64,000 nucleotides of DNA from G963691885 sp963691885. Its GTDB lineage: Bacteria; Pseudomonadota; Alphaproteobacteria; UBA8366; Aestuariispiraceae. Each line of letters opens with the position of its first letter. Position 1 is the first letter of the stretch. Positions 8,793 to 17,999 of the stretch are shown here, piece by piece. The stretch is taken from positions 2,418,001-2,482,000 of the forward strand of contig OY829843.1 in assembly GCA_963691885.1 (NCBI GenBank), given 5' to 3'. A program made the translations under genes and the position numbers. The notes beneath the pieces were generated by a model. The model was not told where the DNA came from. It saw only the letters and a list, made by a program, of their open reading frames with translations, and did not search any database.

Positions 8793-9626
8793 ATGCTTGA
8801 TTTCTGGCGCCTCTACGCAAAAAGCCCGTCCGCTGTTTTTGGGCTGGTTGTTCTCATCATCGTCATCATTCTGGCTGCAGTTGCCAGCCTGATTTTTCCG
8901 GAAGACCCATTCCGCCTTGCGGGGACACCGATGTCCGGCCCTGGTGAGAACGGGTTCCTTTTGGGCAGTGATACGCTGGGTCGCGATGTCGCCGCCGGCA
9001 TCCTGCACGGGGCCAAGACCTCGTTGATGATCGGCCTGATAGCGACGCTGGCAGCGGTCTTTATCGGCATCTTCATGGGGGCCTTGGCCGGATATTACGG
9101 CGGGTTGATCGATGACATGTTGATGCGGGTGACCGAGATCTTTCAGACCATCCCGTCTTTTGTGTTTGCGATCTTGCTTGTCGCGATCATGAAACCGTCG
9201 ATTGAGAGCATCGTGATCGCGATTACGGTTGTTTCCTGGCCGGGCGTTGCACGCCTTGTGCGGGGCGAGTTCCTGTCGCTCAAGAACCGTGAGTTCGTTC
9301 AGGCCTGTCATACGCTGGGCATGGGGGACTTCCAGATCATGATGCGGGAAATTCTGCCAAACTGCCTCAGCCCTATTATCGTGATCGGCTCTCTCATGGT
9401 CGCAACAGCCATTCTGATTGAGAGCGGGCTGGCCTTTTTGGGCCTTGGCGACCCGAACATTATGAGCTGGGGTTTTCAGATCGGGGCGGGTCGCACCATG
9501 CTGCGCTCTGCCTGGTGGGTCTGTACCTTCCCCGGTCTGGCCATTCTGGCAACAGTTCTTGCCATTAACCTGGTTGGGGAAGGCTTGAACGATGCCCTGA
9601 ACCCAAGATTGAGGGACCGGAATTGA
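8793..9626 (+). CDS. ABC transporter permease, DppC/OppC family
   Basis: The 277-residue inner-membrane protein is the second permease of the importer. It has a short N-terminal hydrophobic helix, then the DppC signature LLGSDTLGRDVAAGILHGAKTS near residue 50. The EAA loop FVQACHTLGMGDFQIMMREI lies near 168, followed by the conserved LNPRLRD tail. Its stop overlaps the TTG start of the ATPase gene by four bases, so translation is probably coupled. Confidence 0.94.
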   Translation: MLDFWRLYAKSPSAVFGLVVLIIVIILAAVASLIFPEDPFRLAGTPMSGPGENGFLLGSDTLGRDVAAGILHGAKTSLMIGLIATLAAVFIGIFMGALAGYYGGLIDDMLMRVTEIFQTIPSFVFAILLVAIMKPSIESIVIAITVVSWPGVARLVRGEFLSLKNREFVQACHTLGMGDFQIMMREILPNCLSPIIVIGSLMVATAILIESGLAFLGLGDPNIMSWGFQIGAGRTMLRSAWWVCTFPGLAILATVLAINLVGEGLNDALNPRLRDRN

Positions 9627-11254
9627 CCCAGGAATTGCTCAGAATCTCCAATCTTGATATCGCCCTACCGGCAGGCGCAGATCGTGACCTTGCGGTTCAG
9701 GGGCTGGACCTGACCTTGTCACCGGGTGAGACCGTCTGTGTCGTGGGCGAGAGTGGGTCTGGCAAATCACTGACCGCTCGTGCGGTTATGGGCTTACTCC
9801 CTGCACCGCATGTTCGGGTTTCGGGCGGGTCGATTGATTTCCTGGGAGAGGACCTGACGAAGGTCACAGATGCACGCCTGCGGGAAATTCGCGGCAGCGA
9901 AATCTCGATGGTGTTTCAGGAACCGATGACGGCCCTGAACCCAGTCATGTCGATTGGCAAACAGATTGATGAGGTGTTTCGGTTCCACGGCACAATGTCG
10001 AGCAAGGAACGCTACGAGAATTCGCTGAAGCTGCTGACGGACGTGAATTTGCCCGATCCGGCGCAGATCATGAACGCCTATCCCCATGAACTGTCTGGCG
10101 GTCAGCGGCAGCGTGCCATGATCGCCATGGCTCTGGCATTAAGCCCCAAGATTGTTATTGCAGATGAACCAACGACAGCCCTGGATGTGACGACCCAGGC
10201 CCAGATCCTGAAACTCATCAAGGATATGCAGGGTGTCTACAACACCGGCGTTTTGTTTATAACCCATGATTTCGGCGTTGTGGCGGATATCGCGGATCGT
10301 GTTGTCGTCATGCAATACGGCAAGGTGGTTGAAACCGGAAGCGTCGACAAGGTGCTGAACAACCCGGAACATCCCTATACCCAGGCTTTGATTGCCGCCG
10401 TGCCCAGCCTTCAACCCAGAACCGCGCGTCAGGCGTCCGACAAGGTCGTGCTGGATGTGCGCGGTCTGAAAAAGAACTTTGGCGGGGGTAAGAGCTTCTT
10501 CGGCCTCGGCAAACCAACACGGTCTGTGGCCGCTGTCCGGGGTGTCGATCTTCAACTTCACCGGGGTGAGACACTTGGCATCGTTGGGGAAAGTGGTTCC
10601 GGCAAGTCGACTTTGGCCAGATGTATCATCCGCCTGATGGACAACAATGGCGGTGATATTCTGCTCGAAGGGGTGGATCTGGCAAAGCTGGGACGCGCGG
10701 CGATGCGGGAATGGCGTCCGAAAATTCAGATGGTTTTCCAAGACCCGTTCGCATCCCTTAATCCGCGCATCAAGGTGGGTGAGATTATTTCAAAGGGGCC
10801 CATCCTGCAGGGCGTAGCCGCTGAAGAGGCGGAAACCAGAACCCGTGAATTGCTGTCGATCGTCGGGTTGGATGAGCGCGCCTTTGATCGATACCCCCAT
10901 GAATTTTCAGGGGGACAAAGACAACGTATCGGTATCGCCCGTTCGCTCGCCCTCAAGCCAGAGGTGCTCATAGCGGATGAACCCGTGTCGGCACTGGATG
11001 TTTCTATTCAGGCCCAGGTTCTGGAACTGCTGGAAGAGATCCGGGAATCCATGAACCTGTCGATGATCTTCATTACCCATGATCTGCGGGTCGCGGCCCA
11101 GGTTTGTGATCGCCTGGCGGTGATGCGTTACGGGGACATTGTCGAGACTGGTTTGACTGCCGATGTGTTTGCGAACCCGACCCATGAATATACAAAAGCG
11201 TTGCTGGACGCAGTGCCTGGTAAAGGTTGGAAACAGGCCGCCGACGCGGCATAG
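9623..11254 (+). CDS. ABC transporter ATP-binding protein, two fused nucleotide-binding domains (DppD-DppF type)
   Basis: This 543-residue cytoplasmic protein fuses both ATPase domains of a dipeptide-family importer. The first domain has Walker A GESGSGKS near residue 43, signature LSGGQRQR near 155 and Walker B IVIADEP. The second has GESGSGKS near 322, FSGGQRQR near 430 and VLIADEP. Each domain ends with the oligopeptide-type extension (HPYTQALIAAVPSL, HEYTKALLDAVPG). It starts with TTG inside the stop of the preceding permease, consistent with one operon. The fused form means a homodimer is not required to supply both sites. Confidence 0.94.
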   Translation: MTQELLRISNLDIALPAGADRDLAVQGLDLTLSPGETVCVVGESGSGKSLTARAVMGLLPAPHVRVSGGSIDFLGEDLTKVTDARLREIRGSEISMVFQEPMTALNPVMSIGKQIDEVFRFHGTMSSKERYENSLKLLTDVNLPDPAQIMNAYPHELSGGQRQRAMIAMALALSPKIVIADEPTTALDVTTQAQILKLIKDMQGVYNTGVLFITHDFGVVADIADRVVVMQYGKVVETGSVDKVLNNPEHPYTQALIAAVPSLQPRTARQASDKVVLDVRGLKKNFGGGKSFFGLGKPTRSVAAVRGVDLQLHRGETLGIVGESGSGKSTLARCIIRLMDNNGGDILLEGVDLAKLGRAAMREWRPKIQMVFQDPFASLNPRIKVGEIISKGPILQGVAAEEAETRTRELLSIVGLDERAFDRYPHEFSGGQRQRIGIARSLALKPEVLIADEPVSALDVSIQAQVLELLEEIRESMNLSMIFITHDLRVAAQVCDRLAVMRYGDIVETGLTADVFANPTHEYTKALLDAVPGKGWKQAADAA

Positions 11255-11289
11255 TCTTAATCCCTTCAAGACTTACTGAAAGACGGACA

Positions 11290-12687
11290 ATGGCGATTGC
11301 ACCGGACGGCCCATTTTACTCTCTAGATGCTTTATCCGACGCATTTCGGGACGGCAGCGCAAAACCGTCGCAGGTGATGCGTGCGCATCTGGACCGGATT
11401 GCGAAATATGACGGGAAACTTGGGGCGTTCGAGACCGTCTTTGAAGAAGAGGCCATGGAGGCTGCTGAAGCGGCGGAAAAAGCCATTGCGACCGGGCATC
11501 GGATTGGACCCTTGCATGGGATGCCCTTTGCACTGAAAGACATCTGTGAATTTGAGGGGCGCCGGACGACCTGGGGGTCCATGGCATTCAAGGATCGTAT
11601 TTCGGATCACACCGGAACCCTGGCACGTCGTCTGACCGCGGCGGGCGGCATCGTGATTGGCAAAACCAAAACAGTGGAATGCGCCTTCGGCGGTTGGGGC
11701 ACCAATCAGGTGATGGGTACACCGCGCAACCCCTGGGATATGCAGGACCATCGGATTCCGGGCGGCTCCTCTTCCGGTTCGGGGGTATCGCTTGCAGCAG
11801 GGTTTGCGGTTTGTGCTGTCGGGACAGATACCGGTGGGTCGGTCAGACTGCCAGCGGCCTTTTGCGGGATCACAGGGCTGAAGGTTACCGAAGGTCGTTT
11901 GCCAACGGACGGGATCATGCCTCTGTCTCACACGCTGGATACGCCGGGACCTATGGCACGCTCAATCCGCGATGCTTTGATCATGTATCTTGTGATGGAG
12001 GGCTGGGCCGGATGCGACATTGATCGCGATCGGGATAATGGCAAGGGCTTTTACAGTGAGATCGATAAGGGTGTTGCCGGATTGCGCTTGGGGCAGTTGG
12101 ACGAAAGCGAACGGGCGAATTGCACGGCGGAAATTCTGGACGGTTATGATGAGGCGATTGAGCACTTGGCGAGGCTTGGCGCACAGATAGAAATCTTCTC
12201 CGCTCCCGATAGCTACCGCGAAATGACTGAGGTTAATGGAAACGTCATCGCGGTCGAGGGTTATTTTCATCACGGCGCACGATACGAAGATGATTCATTG
12301 CCGCTTGATGGCGATGTCCGGGCCCGTATGCGGGGCGGGCGCGATATCACCGCCCAGCAATATGTCACGGCCTTGCAGAACCGGGCTGTGTTAAAGTCGC
12401 GGTTTGATCAGGCCATGGGCGGGTTGGACGCGGTCCTTACCCCGTCAACAACTATGATCGCCCCGAAATTGGCCGAGACAGATCAGGCCATCGCGCCCAG
12501 TCATTTCTCCCGGCCGTTCAACTATATGGGAATGTGCGCGCTATCGGTGCCCGGCAGTTTGACACCCGCCGGCATGCCAACCGCGCTGCAGGTGGTCGGG
12601 AGGCCCCATACAGAGGCGATGATCCTGCGGATCGGGGAGGCGCTGGAAGGCGCCCAGCCGAGTGTTCCCGGACCTTCTCTGGATTAG
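11290..12687 (+). CDS. Amidase (amidase signature family)
   Basis: This is a 465-residue hydrolase of carboxamides, releasing ammonia or an amine. I start at 11290 (MAIAPDGPFYSL), since the longer upstream start overlaps the previous gene and adds non-homologous residues. The Ser-cisSer-Lys triad is visible: K83 in FALKD, the serine-rich loop GGSSSGSG at 158-165 and nucleophile S184 in GTDTGGSVRLPA. It follows the importer ATPase by 35 bases on the same strand, so it is probably in the same operon and acts on the imported compound. Family members include indoleacetamide, nicotinamide and aryl-amide hydrolases, and the exact substrate is not evident. Its stop codon overlaps the stop of the convergent gene. 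Confidence 0.92.
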   Translation: MAIAPDGPFYSLDALSDAFRDGSAKPSQVMRAHLDRIAKYDGKLGAFETVFEEEAMEAAEAAEKAIATGHRIGPLHGMPFALKDICEFEGRRTTWGSMAFKDRISDHTGTLARRLTAAGGIVIGKTKTVECAFGGWGTNQVMGTPRNPWDMQDHRIPGGSSSGSGVSLAAGFAVCAVGTDTGGSVRLPAAFCGITGLKVTEGRLPTDGIMPLSHTLDTPGPMARSIRDALIMYLVMEGWAGCDIDRDRDNGKGFYSEIDKGVAGLRLGQLDESERANCTAEILDGYDEAIEHLARLGAQIEIFSAPDSYREMTEVNGNVIAVEGYFHHGARYEDDSLPLDGDVRARMRGGRDITAQQYVTALQNRAVLKSRFDQAMGGLDAVLTPSTTMIAPKLAETDQAIAPSHFSRPFNYMGMCALSVPGSLTPAGMPTALQVVGRPHTEAMILRIGEALEGAQPSVPGPSLD

Positions 12688-14798
12688 AGGGGACCGACCT
12701 GCCGGTTCAGCAGGTTAAACAGCAGTTGCGAGACGTTGTTGTCAAAGTTGTTCCAGGGCAGGCTGCCACAGAAGGTGATTGACCCGACGGAGAAGACACT
12801 GCCCCCGCCCGGAACCGTGAAATAGACCATGTCGGCCCGTCTGGCGTCGTCTTCAGGCCCGCCTGACAGGTTCGTTAAATGGGTCAACTGCTCTTCCGGC
12901 ACCAACATGAAGGCTTTTTCCCTGTCATAAGATTGGGCCAGAATCGTCGGATTCCAGCCCCCGTCCAAATGAGGGTCAATGCGGTCCAGTTCGAACCCGG
13001 CAGCGCCGTTCCCGCTGAATCCAAAATCACCGAAAGTGTCACCTTCAATCCCCTCGAAGAGCCAGGCGAACTCCTCTGAGTGATTTACCCGCTTATACGG
13101 CATGCCGGTGAAGGTCCCTTGAGCCGTGAAACCGATCCCGACCAATTGCTGGGGTGGTCGGTTGTTGCGACGCCAAAGTCCGCCATAGGACCCGTCAAAC
13201 GCGCTGTAGTATTCCCCGGGTTCTGAGGCCCAGGCCCGCAAGCCGTCTTCGGCGCGGCGGATCTCCAGCAGGGATGGCGTTTCAGGGTGACGGGTGATCC
13301 GCCAATAGAACCCGTTTCCACCAAGATAGTTGAGTGCCCCACCTTGATCCCGGAAATCCGTGAGTGCGTCCAGCGTCTCCTTGGTGTGGTATTCGGGGTG
13401 AGAGCCGGTGCACAGCGTGGTATATCCGCTTATGGCTGCGACACCTTCATTATGCAGTTCTTCGTCTGTTACGATATCGTAGGGGATGCCCTTTGCGTGC
13501 AGCCAGGAGATCAGATGGCTATCGGCCTGAAAATGACGAAGTCCGGAACAGGTTGCACTGCCAAAGGTGAAATAGCCGGGCCGCAGATTAAAAAGAGGCC
13601 GACGGTGTGACGCATGACAGATCCCCGCCCCATCCCGGTGATAGTTGTAGGTAGATAATCCGTACTCTGTGTATTCCGCCGGGTTGTAGGGATAGGCGGA
13701 CCAATCCCGGATCCGGTCCTGCCAGGCCGGCACATAGTCCGGGCGGGCGTGATTGCCGTAGATTGCGTAAGTGAAGGTAGAGACCAGCACGCAGAGCTTT
13801 GCCTTTGGCTCTCCCTTTGGGGCGCAAACGAAGAAAGGCATGGCGTCTTCGTACCCCTGGCAGGAAAGCCGCATCACATAGACACCAGACGGCATGCCAT
13901 CGGGAATGGTCATGCTGAAATTGCTGTCCCAGCTGAAGTCATAGATGTCATCACTGTGAAAATGGATCGCCGCATAATGATCCGGGCGGTGTTGCCAGTT
14001 CATCTCGCTGGCATCCCATTTTGATCCGGTCATGGCGCGGGCCGGCTGGTTCACCAGCGTCAGGTCCGGTCCCGACAGGGCCGGCACAATGTGCGACGGA
14101 ATCTCCGCCGCAAAATCCCAGGCGGCAACAAGCTCCCCATCCGCTTTCAGGATTGGGGCTTCAATCTTGCCTTCGAAATGCGTGCCCTTCACCCCCGATT
14201 GATCAGCAGCAGCAATGAGCAGCGTTCCGTTTATCTCAATCTCACCTTCCATCTGCCCCGTTGCAGACAATTCCTGACCAGACTGGAGATGACACAGCGT
14301 CAGGTTGACAACGCCTGTCGCCTCTATCCTTGCGGTGGCCTCATACCAGTGCCGGGCCTTCACCGGTCCATCCAGCGTGGTGACCGTGTCATTACAGGTA
14401 AAGCTGACATGCCCGTTTTCATTCAATCCGAGTGCCAAACCGTCGGCAGAGATAATGGTCTGTGCCTTGCTACCCGGCAGTGTCGGAAAAAACCTGGCGG
14501 AGATCTCCAGTTCCTGTTCAGCTGTCACTGACAGCGGTGCTGACGTTTCAGCGTAGGATCCCGGATAGAAGGGTTGTTCCCGCGCGGGAAACGTGATTGG
14601 CGGGCAGATATTATCGCAATTCTCTTCTACAACGCCCTGCCCGGCGGGATTCGGATCCGCACTGATGGAACGAAATACCCGTGCCGTTACGGTTTCCCCT
14701 TTTGGAATTTCCGAATTGGCCGAAACCATAAAATTCAGGACATCGCCCGGGCGACCGGAAAGGCGGTCGCTGTAACCACAAAGGGGCACTGTTTTCAT
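12684..14798 (-). CDS. N,N-dimethylformamidase large (beta) subunit-like protein
   Basis: The 704-residue protein resembles the large subunit of N,N-dimethylformamidase, an iron enzyme that cleaves formamides. An N-terminal beta-rich region includes a concanavalin-like lectin/glucanase-type stretch (about residues 95-215). It is followed by a glutamine-amidotransferase-like fold with YGLSTYNYHRDG near 395 and TGSHPEYHT near 475. By my reading the latter corresponds to the segment carrying the iron-binding glutamate of characterised enzymes; this needs an alignment. The small alpha subunit of DMFase is not encoded nearby. There is no signal peptide. It sits convergent to the amidase, which supports a role in amide breakdown. 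Confidence 0.8.
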   Translation of the reverse strand: MKTVPLCGYSDRLSGRPGDVLNFMVSANSEIPKGETVTARVFRSISADPNPAGQGVVEENCDNICPPITFPAREQPFYPGSYAETSAPLSVTAEQELEISARFFPTLPGSKAQTIISADGLALGLNENGHVSFTCNDTVTTLDGPVKARHWYEATARIEATGVVNLTLCHLQSGQELSATGQMEGEIEINGTLLIAAADQSGVKGTHFEGKIEAPILKADGELVAAWDFAAEIPSHIVPALSGPDLTLVNQPARAMTGSKWDASEMNWQHRPDHYAAIHFHSDDIYDFSWDSNFSMTIPDGMPSGVYVMRLSCQGYEDAMPFFVCAPKGEPKAKLCVLVSTFTYAIYGNHARPDYVPAWQDRIRDWSAYPYNPAEYTEYGLSTYNYHRDGAGICHASHRRPLFNLRPGYFTFGSATCSGLRHFQADSHLISWLHAKGIPYDIVTDEELHNEGVAAISGYTTLCTGSHPEYHTKETLDALTDFRDQGGALNYLGGNGFYWRITRHPETPSLLEIRRAEDGLRAWASEPGEYYSAFDGSYGGLWRRNNRPPQQLVGIGFTAQGTFTGMPYKRVNHSEEFAWLFEGIEGDTFGDFGFSGNGAAGFELDRIDPHLDGGWNPTILAQSYDREKAFMLVPEEQLTHLTNLSGGPEDDARRADMVYFTVPGGGSVFSVGSITFCGSLPWNNFDNNVSQLLFNLLNRQVGPL

Positions 14799-14943
14799 AT
14801 CTCTAATTCCGTCTTGCTGCGCGGGATCCGACCGAAACCGGGGCCGGATTTGGTTGGAATAAGGCTAACCTTCGCAACACGCCAAGCCAAGCGAAGAGAC
14901 GCCATAAACTTAACGGCAAAGCGATGAAATCAGGGACCTGCGG

Positions 14944-15894
14944 TCATTGCTCTCTGATCGCGATGATGGCCATGATGCTGGTCACCCTCTTTCCATCATC
15001 TGAGAAGGGCAATAGGAGGGTGATGATGCTGTCTATGTCCGGTTCCGGTCCGGTATAGGCGATTTCGCCATAGCGCGGTATTCCGGTTTCGGCGACGGTT
15101 TGGTGGATGTTCCATATGGGACTATCTGGCCCTCTACCGGGTAATTCACTGAACCGCGCACCGACTTTACCGGAGGGTAGTATACCCTTCGCAATTTCCC
15201 CGATGATCCTGTGCTCAAAATCCAGCGGATCACAATGCACATCTGTCAGCATGACCTGTGGCAACAGGCGGTGAATGTCCAAAGGATCAAGGTCGGAACG
15301 CAAGGGGACAAGCGTATCTGATCGTTTGTCCTGCCAATAGAGAAAGGCTTCGTCAAATGGCTGATAGTCGTCCACCGGCAAGTTGCTGGAGCTCAACCCG
15401 CTATACAAGGATTGGGAACTCTGAGGTGTTGGCGACCTGATAATCATTACCGAGAGAAGGTGGGAGACTTTGCCCTCTTCATTATGAAGTGGCACCGTCC
15501 CAATTGCATAATTGTTGAAGCGGTTTGGTCCCCAGGTGATCTTGCCACTGGCGGCGTATGGCAGGTTGAAATCAACACAGAATTCCGCCCGCTTCTGGGT
15601 CGACTCGGCGCCCTCGATTTCGTGAATGAAGCGACCTGTCGTGTTTAACCCGCCCTGGGTGATGACATGTTGCCCGACGATACGCACCTCAAATGTGCGG
15701 GCGTCATGGTGGACTTTGATCAGGTTGATATGGGGTAACAGAGCACGGGGAAGGTTCAGAACGTCAAAGTCCCGTGCCGGAAACCAGCCTTCCTCATCCC
15801 GGCCTTCAAGCCAGAACTTGTACAGAGTCAGAATTTCGGGGTCTTGGGACTCCGACGGATCAAAAATCCCAAGCGCTTCCATTTCTGAAAACAT
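14944..15894 (-). CDS. Tandem PAS_5-domain protein
   Basis: This 316-residue soluble protein consists of two similar halves. Each begins with a short helical segment (LYKFWLEGRDEEGWFPARDF; FLYWQDKRSDTLVPLRSDL), then DVLNLPRALLPHINLIKVH or DPLDIHRLLPQVMLTDVH, then FEVRIVGQH or FEHRIIGE. This is the PAS_5 pattern common in Rhodospirillales, where such proteins occur alone and have no assigned output. No kinase, GGDEF or DNA-binding domain is present. It is divergent from the old-yellow-enzyme gene and could sense a pathway metabolite; that is inference only. Confidence 0.75.
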   Translation of the reverse strand: MFSEMEALGIFDPSESQDPEILTLYKFWLEGRDEEGWFPARDFDVLNLPRALLPHINLIKVHHDARTFEVRIVGQHVITQGGLNTTGRFIHEIEGAESTQKRAEFCVDFNLPYAASGKITWGPNRFNNYAIGTVPLHNEEGKVSHLLSVMIIRSPTPQSSQSLYSGLSSSNLPVDDYQPFDEAFLYWQDKRSDTLVPLRSDLDPLDIHRLLPQVMLTDVHCDPLDFEHRIIGEIAKGILPSGKVGARFSELPGRGPDSPIWNIHQTVAETGIPRYGEIAYTGPEPDIDSIITLLLPFSDDGKRVTSIMAIIAIREQ

Positions 15895-15969
15895 CAGACC
15901 TCTGCGGGTTTCAGGTGGGTTAAAGATGTTGGAATACCATGATACTCACATCTTATTAGTGCCGAAGGG

Positions 15970-15986
15970 GTTAACCGGGTGTTAAC
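15970..15986. promoter_or_regulatory. Paired GTTAAC palindromes between PAS and reductase genes
   Basis: Two GTTAAC hexamers (15970-15975 and 15981-15986) are spaced 11 bases apart, one DNA turn, in the 175-base divergent gap. This is the geometry of a dimeric operator, but the motif is short and may be chance. Confidence 0.25.
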
Positions 15987-16069
15987 GCCGCGCTTTTGTT
16001 GCCCGTTATTTTCTGTGAAGTTACCCATCACATTTAAAGACGTTCATTCGTACGGAAGGGCTAGTTGAG

Positions 16070-17221
16070 ATGTCTGGATCTGAGAATCCCCGTTTGTTTA
16101 CACCCCTGGAACTACGGTCGGTTACAAGTCGAAATCGTCTGGTTCTGTCCCCGATGTGCCAATATTCGGCCCATGAAGGTGTGCTGAGTGATTGGCATCT
16201 GGTCCATCTTGGCCGCTTCGCGACGGGCGGTATGGGGGTTGTGTTCACCGAGGCGACGGCGATTCAAAAATCCGGGCGGATTACCCATGGAGATGCGGGA
16301 TTATGGGATGATGAGCAGATAAGTTCTCATGCGAAGGTAACACAGTTTCTCACCCGGCACGGGGCAATACCCGCGATTCAATTAGGCCATGCCGGACGGA
16401 AGGCCAGCATGCAACGGCCTTGGTTCGGGAATGGTCCCCTGAACGAAGATGACATGGCGCGCGGTGATATCCCGTGGCCGATTGTCGGTCCCAGTGCCGA
16501 GCCGGTTGATGAAGGCTGGTTGGTGCCAAGACCGATGAGCCATGCCGAGATAGCCGATCTGATTGATGACTTTGTCGCGGCAACACGGCGTGCCTATCAG
16601 GCCGGATATCGGATTGTTGAGGTCCACGGCGCCCATGGATATCTGATCCAGTCGTTCCTGTCGCCCATCGCGAACACCCGGAATGACGCCTATGGGGGTG
16701 ATCTGAAAGGCCGTATGAGGCTGGCCCTGGAAGTGACCGAGGCGGTCAGGGGCGCCTGGCCGGATGACTTGCCGCTGTTCTTCCGTTTGTCTGCGGTAGA
16801 TGGGGTTTCGGACGGTTGGCAGCTTGAAGATACGGTTGAACTTGCGAGGCAATTAGTGGCACTGGGTGTCGATGTCATTGATTGTTCATCGGGTGGTATC
16901 GCCGGTTCAGCCACGGCAGCACGCGGGCGACGTCAGCCAGGATTCCAGGTTCCCTATTCTGAGCGCGTTCGACAGGAGGCAGGGGCAATGACGCAGGCGG
17001 TTGGCCTGATCACGCATCCGCGTCAGGCGGAGGAGATCCTGCAAAACAATCAAGCCGATCTGATTGCGATTGGCCGCGAGGCATTGGACGATCCTGCCTT
17101 CGCGTTACATGCCGCCCAGATGTTGGGGGCCGATCCGGACTATATCGACTGGCCACAACAATATGGCTGGTGGCTGGTGCGTCGTGCCCAGACCAGTGAC
17201 TTTTATGACCCGGATGCTTGA
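16070..17221 (+). CDS. NADH:flavin oxidoreductase, old yellow enzyme family (YqjM/XenA-like)
   Basis: This 383-residue FMN-dependent ene-reductase has a TIM-barrel fold. YqjM-class marks are C30 in SPMCQYS, the substrate-binding pair H186 and H189 in EVHGAHGYLIQSFLSP, and AIQLGHAGRKAS near residue 103. These enzymes reduce activated C=C bonds of enones, maleimides or nitro compounds using NAD(P)H. Position in the catabolic island suggests it reduces an unsaturated intermediate of the amide pathway. The start is supported by GAG just upstream of the ATG and by full-length similarity to the family. Confidence 0.92.
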   Translation: MSGSENPRLFTPLELRSVTSRNRLVLSPMCQYSAHEGVLSDWHLVHLGRFATGGMGVVFTEATAIQKSGRITHGDAGLWDDEQISSHAKVTQFLTRHGAIPAIQLGHAGRKASMQRPWFGNGPLNEDDMARGDIPWPIVGPSAEPVDEGWLVPRPMSHAEIADLIDDFVAATRRAYQAGYRIVEVHGAHGYLIQSFLSPIANTRNDAYGGDLKGRMRLALEVTEAVRGAWPDDLPLFFRLSAVDGVSDGWQLEDTVELARQLVALGVDVIDCSSGGIAGSATAARGRRQPGFQVPYSERVRQEAGAMTQAVGLITHPRQAEEILQNNQADLIAIGREALDDPAFALHAAQMLGADPDYIDWPQQYGWWLVRRAQTSDFYDPDA

Positions 17222-17230
17222 GGAGGATGG

Positions 17231-17956
17231 TTATTGACCGGCGACCTTCAATTTGTCTGCGACACCGTATTTATCCAATAGGGAGCTCACCAGACCTGAT
17301 TGGATAGAGTCTTGGACGAAATCCTCAATGAAAGCCTGCAAGCTGGTATTTTCGGGCTTGGTCCCGATCGCCTGACGCACGCTGGTATAACGTCCAGGCA
17401 GCATGCGGGACCCCGGCACATCTTCGATATTCCGCTTTAGTGCAGGCTTTAGACCGGCAAGAGCATCGAGTTTATCTGAAACATACAGATCATGGGCGCC
17501 CTGGAGCCCTACCGCCCGGTGAAGCGTCGCGTTTTGCAGGGTTCTGGTCAGATAGAGGTCATAGGCCGCTCGATTTGCAACCGCGATGCGAATCCCCGAC
17601 TGATCAACCTCTTCCACTGTTTGAATTGGCGAGTCCTCCGGGACGATATAGGTGGCTTCGATCTCGACATAGGGGTTGCTGAACGCAATCTGTTCCGCCC
17701 GCTTCGGTTCTATGGCAATCAGGGCAACGTCCCAGGAATCGGATGGCATGGCGTCTGCGATTTCGCCCGGAAACGGAAAGGGAATGAGCCGGACATCAAC
17801 ACCCAGTTTGCTGGCAAGTCGTGTTGCCATTTCGGGCGCGGTGCCGCTCGGCGTTCCGTCATCTTCCTGGCCCGTCACCAACAGCATGTTGCCCATATTG
17901 ATTGCGACCCTGAGCACGGATGGTTCAGTCAGTTCTGATCGGGCGGCATCGGTCAT
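17231..17956 (-). CDS. Solute-binding-like protein, family 3, without signal peptide
   Basis: The 241-residue protein has the amino-acid-type periplasmic binding fold (VLRVAINMGNMLLVTGQ, WDVALIAIEPKRAEQIAFSNPYVEIEATYIV) but no signal sequence from its best start. I chose the ATG at 17956 because AAGGAAC precedes it; upstream residues in the frame are not family-like and overlap the hydrolase gene. Leaderless members could be cytoplasmic ligand-binding proteins or enzymes such as cyclohexadienyl-dehydratase-like proteins. No permease or ATPase of the amino-acid type is adjacent. It follows the alpha/beta hydrolase gene on the same strand with a 43-base gap. Confidence 0.75.
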   Translation of the reverse strand: MTDAARSELTEPSVLRVAINMGNMLLVTGQEDDGTPSGTAPEMATRLASKLGVDVRLIPFPFPGEIADAMPSDSWDVALIAIEPKRAEQIAFSNPYVEIEATYIVPEDSPIQTVEEVDQSGIRIAVANRAAYDLYLTRTLQNATLHRAVGLQGAHDLYVSDKLDALAGLKPALKRNIEDVPGSRMLPGRYTSVRQAIGTKPENTSLQAFIEDFVQDSIQSGLVSSLLDKYGVADKLKVAGQ

Positions 17957-17999
17957 TTTCTTGTTCCTTGTATGATGCGTGATGGTGAGTTTTCCCAGT

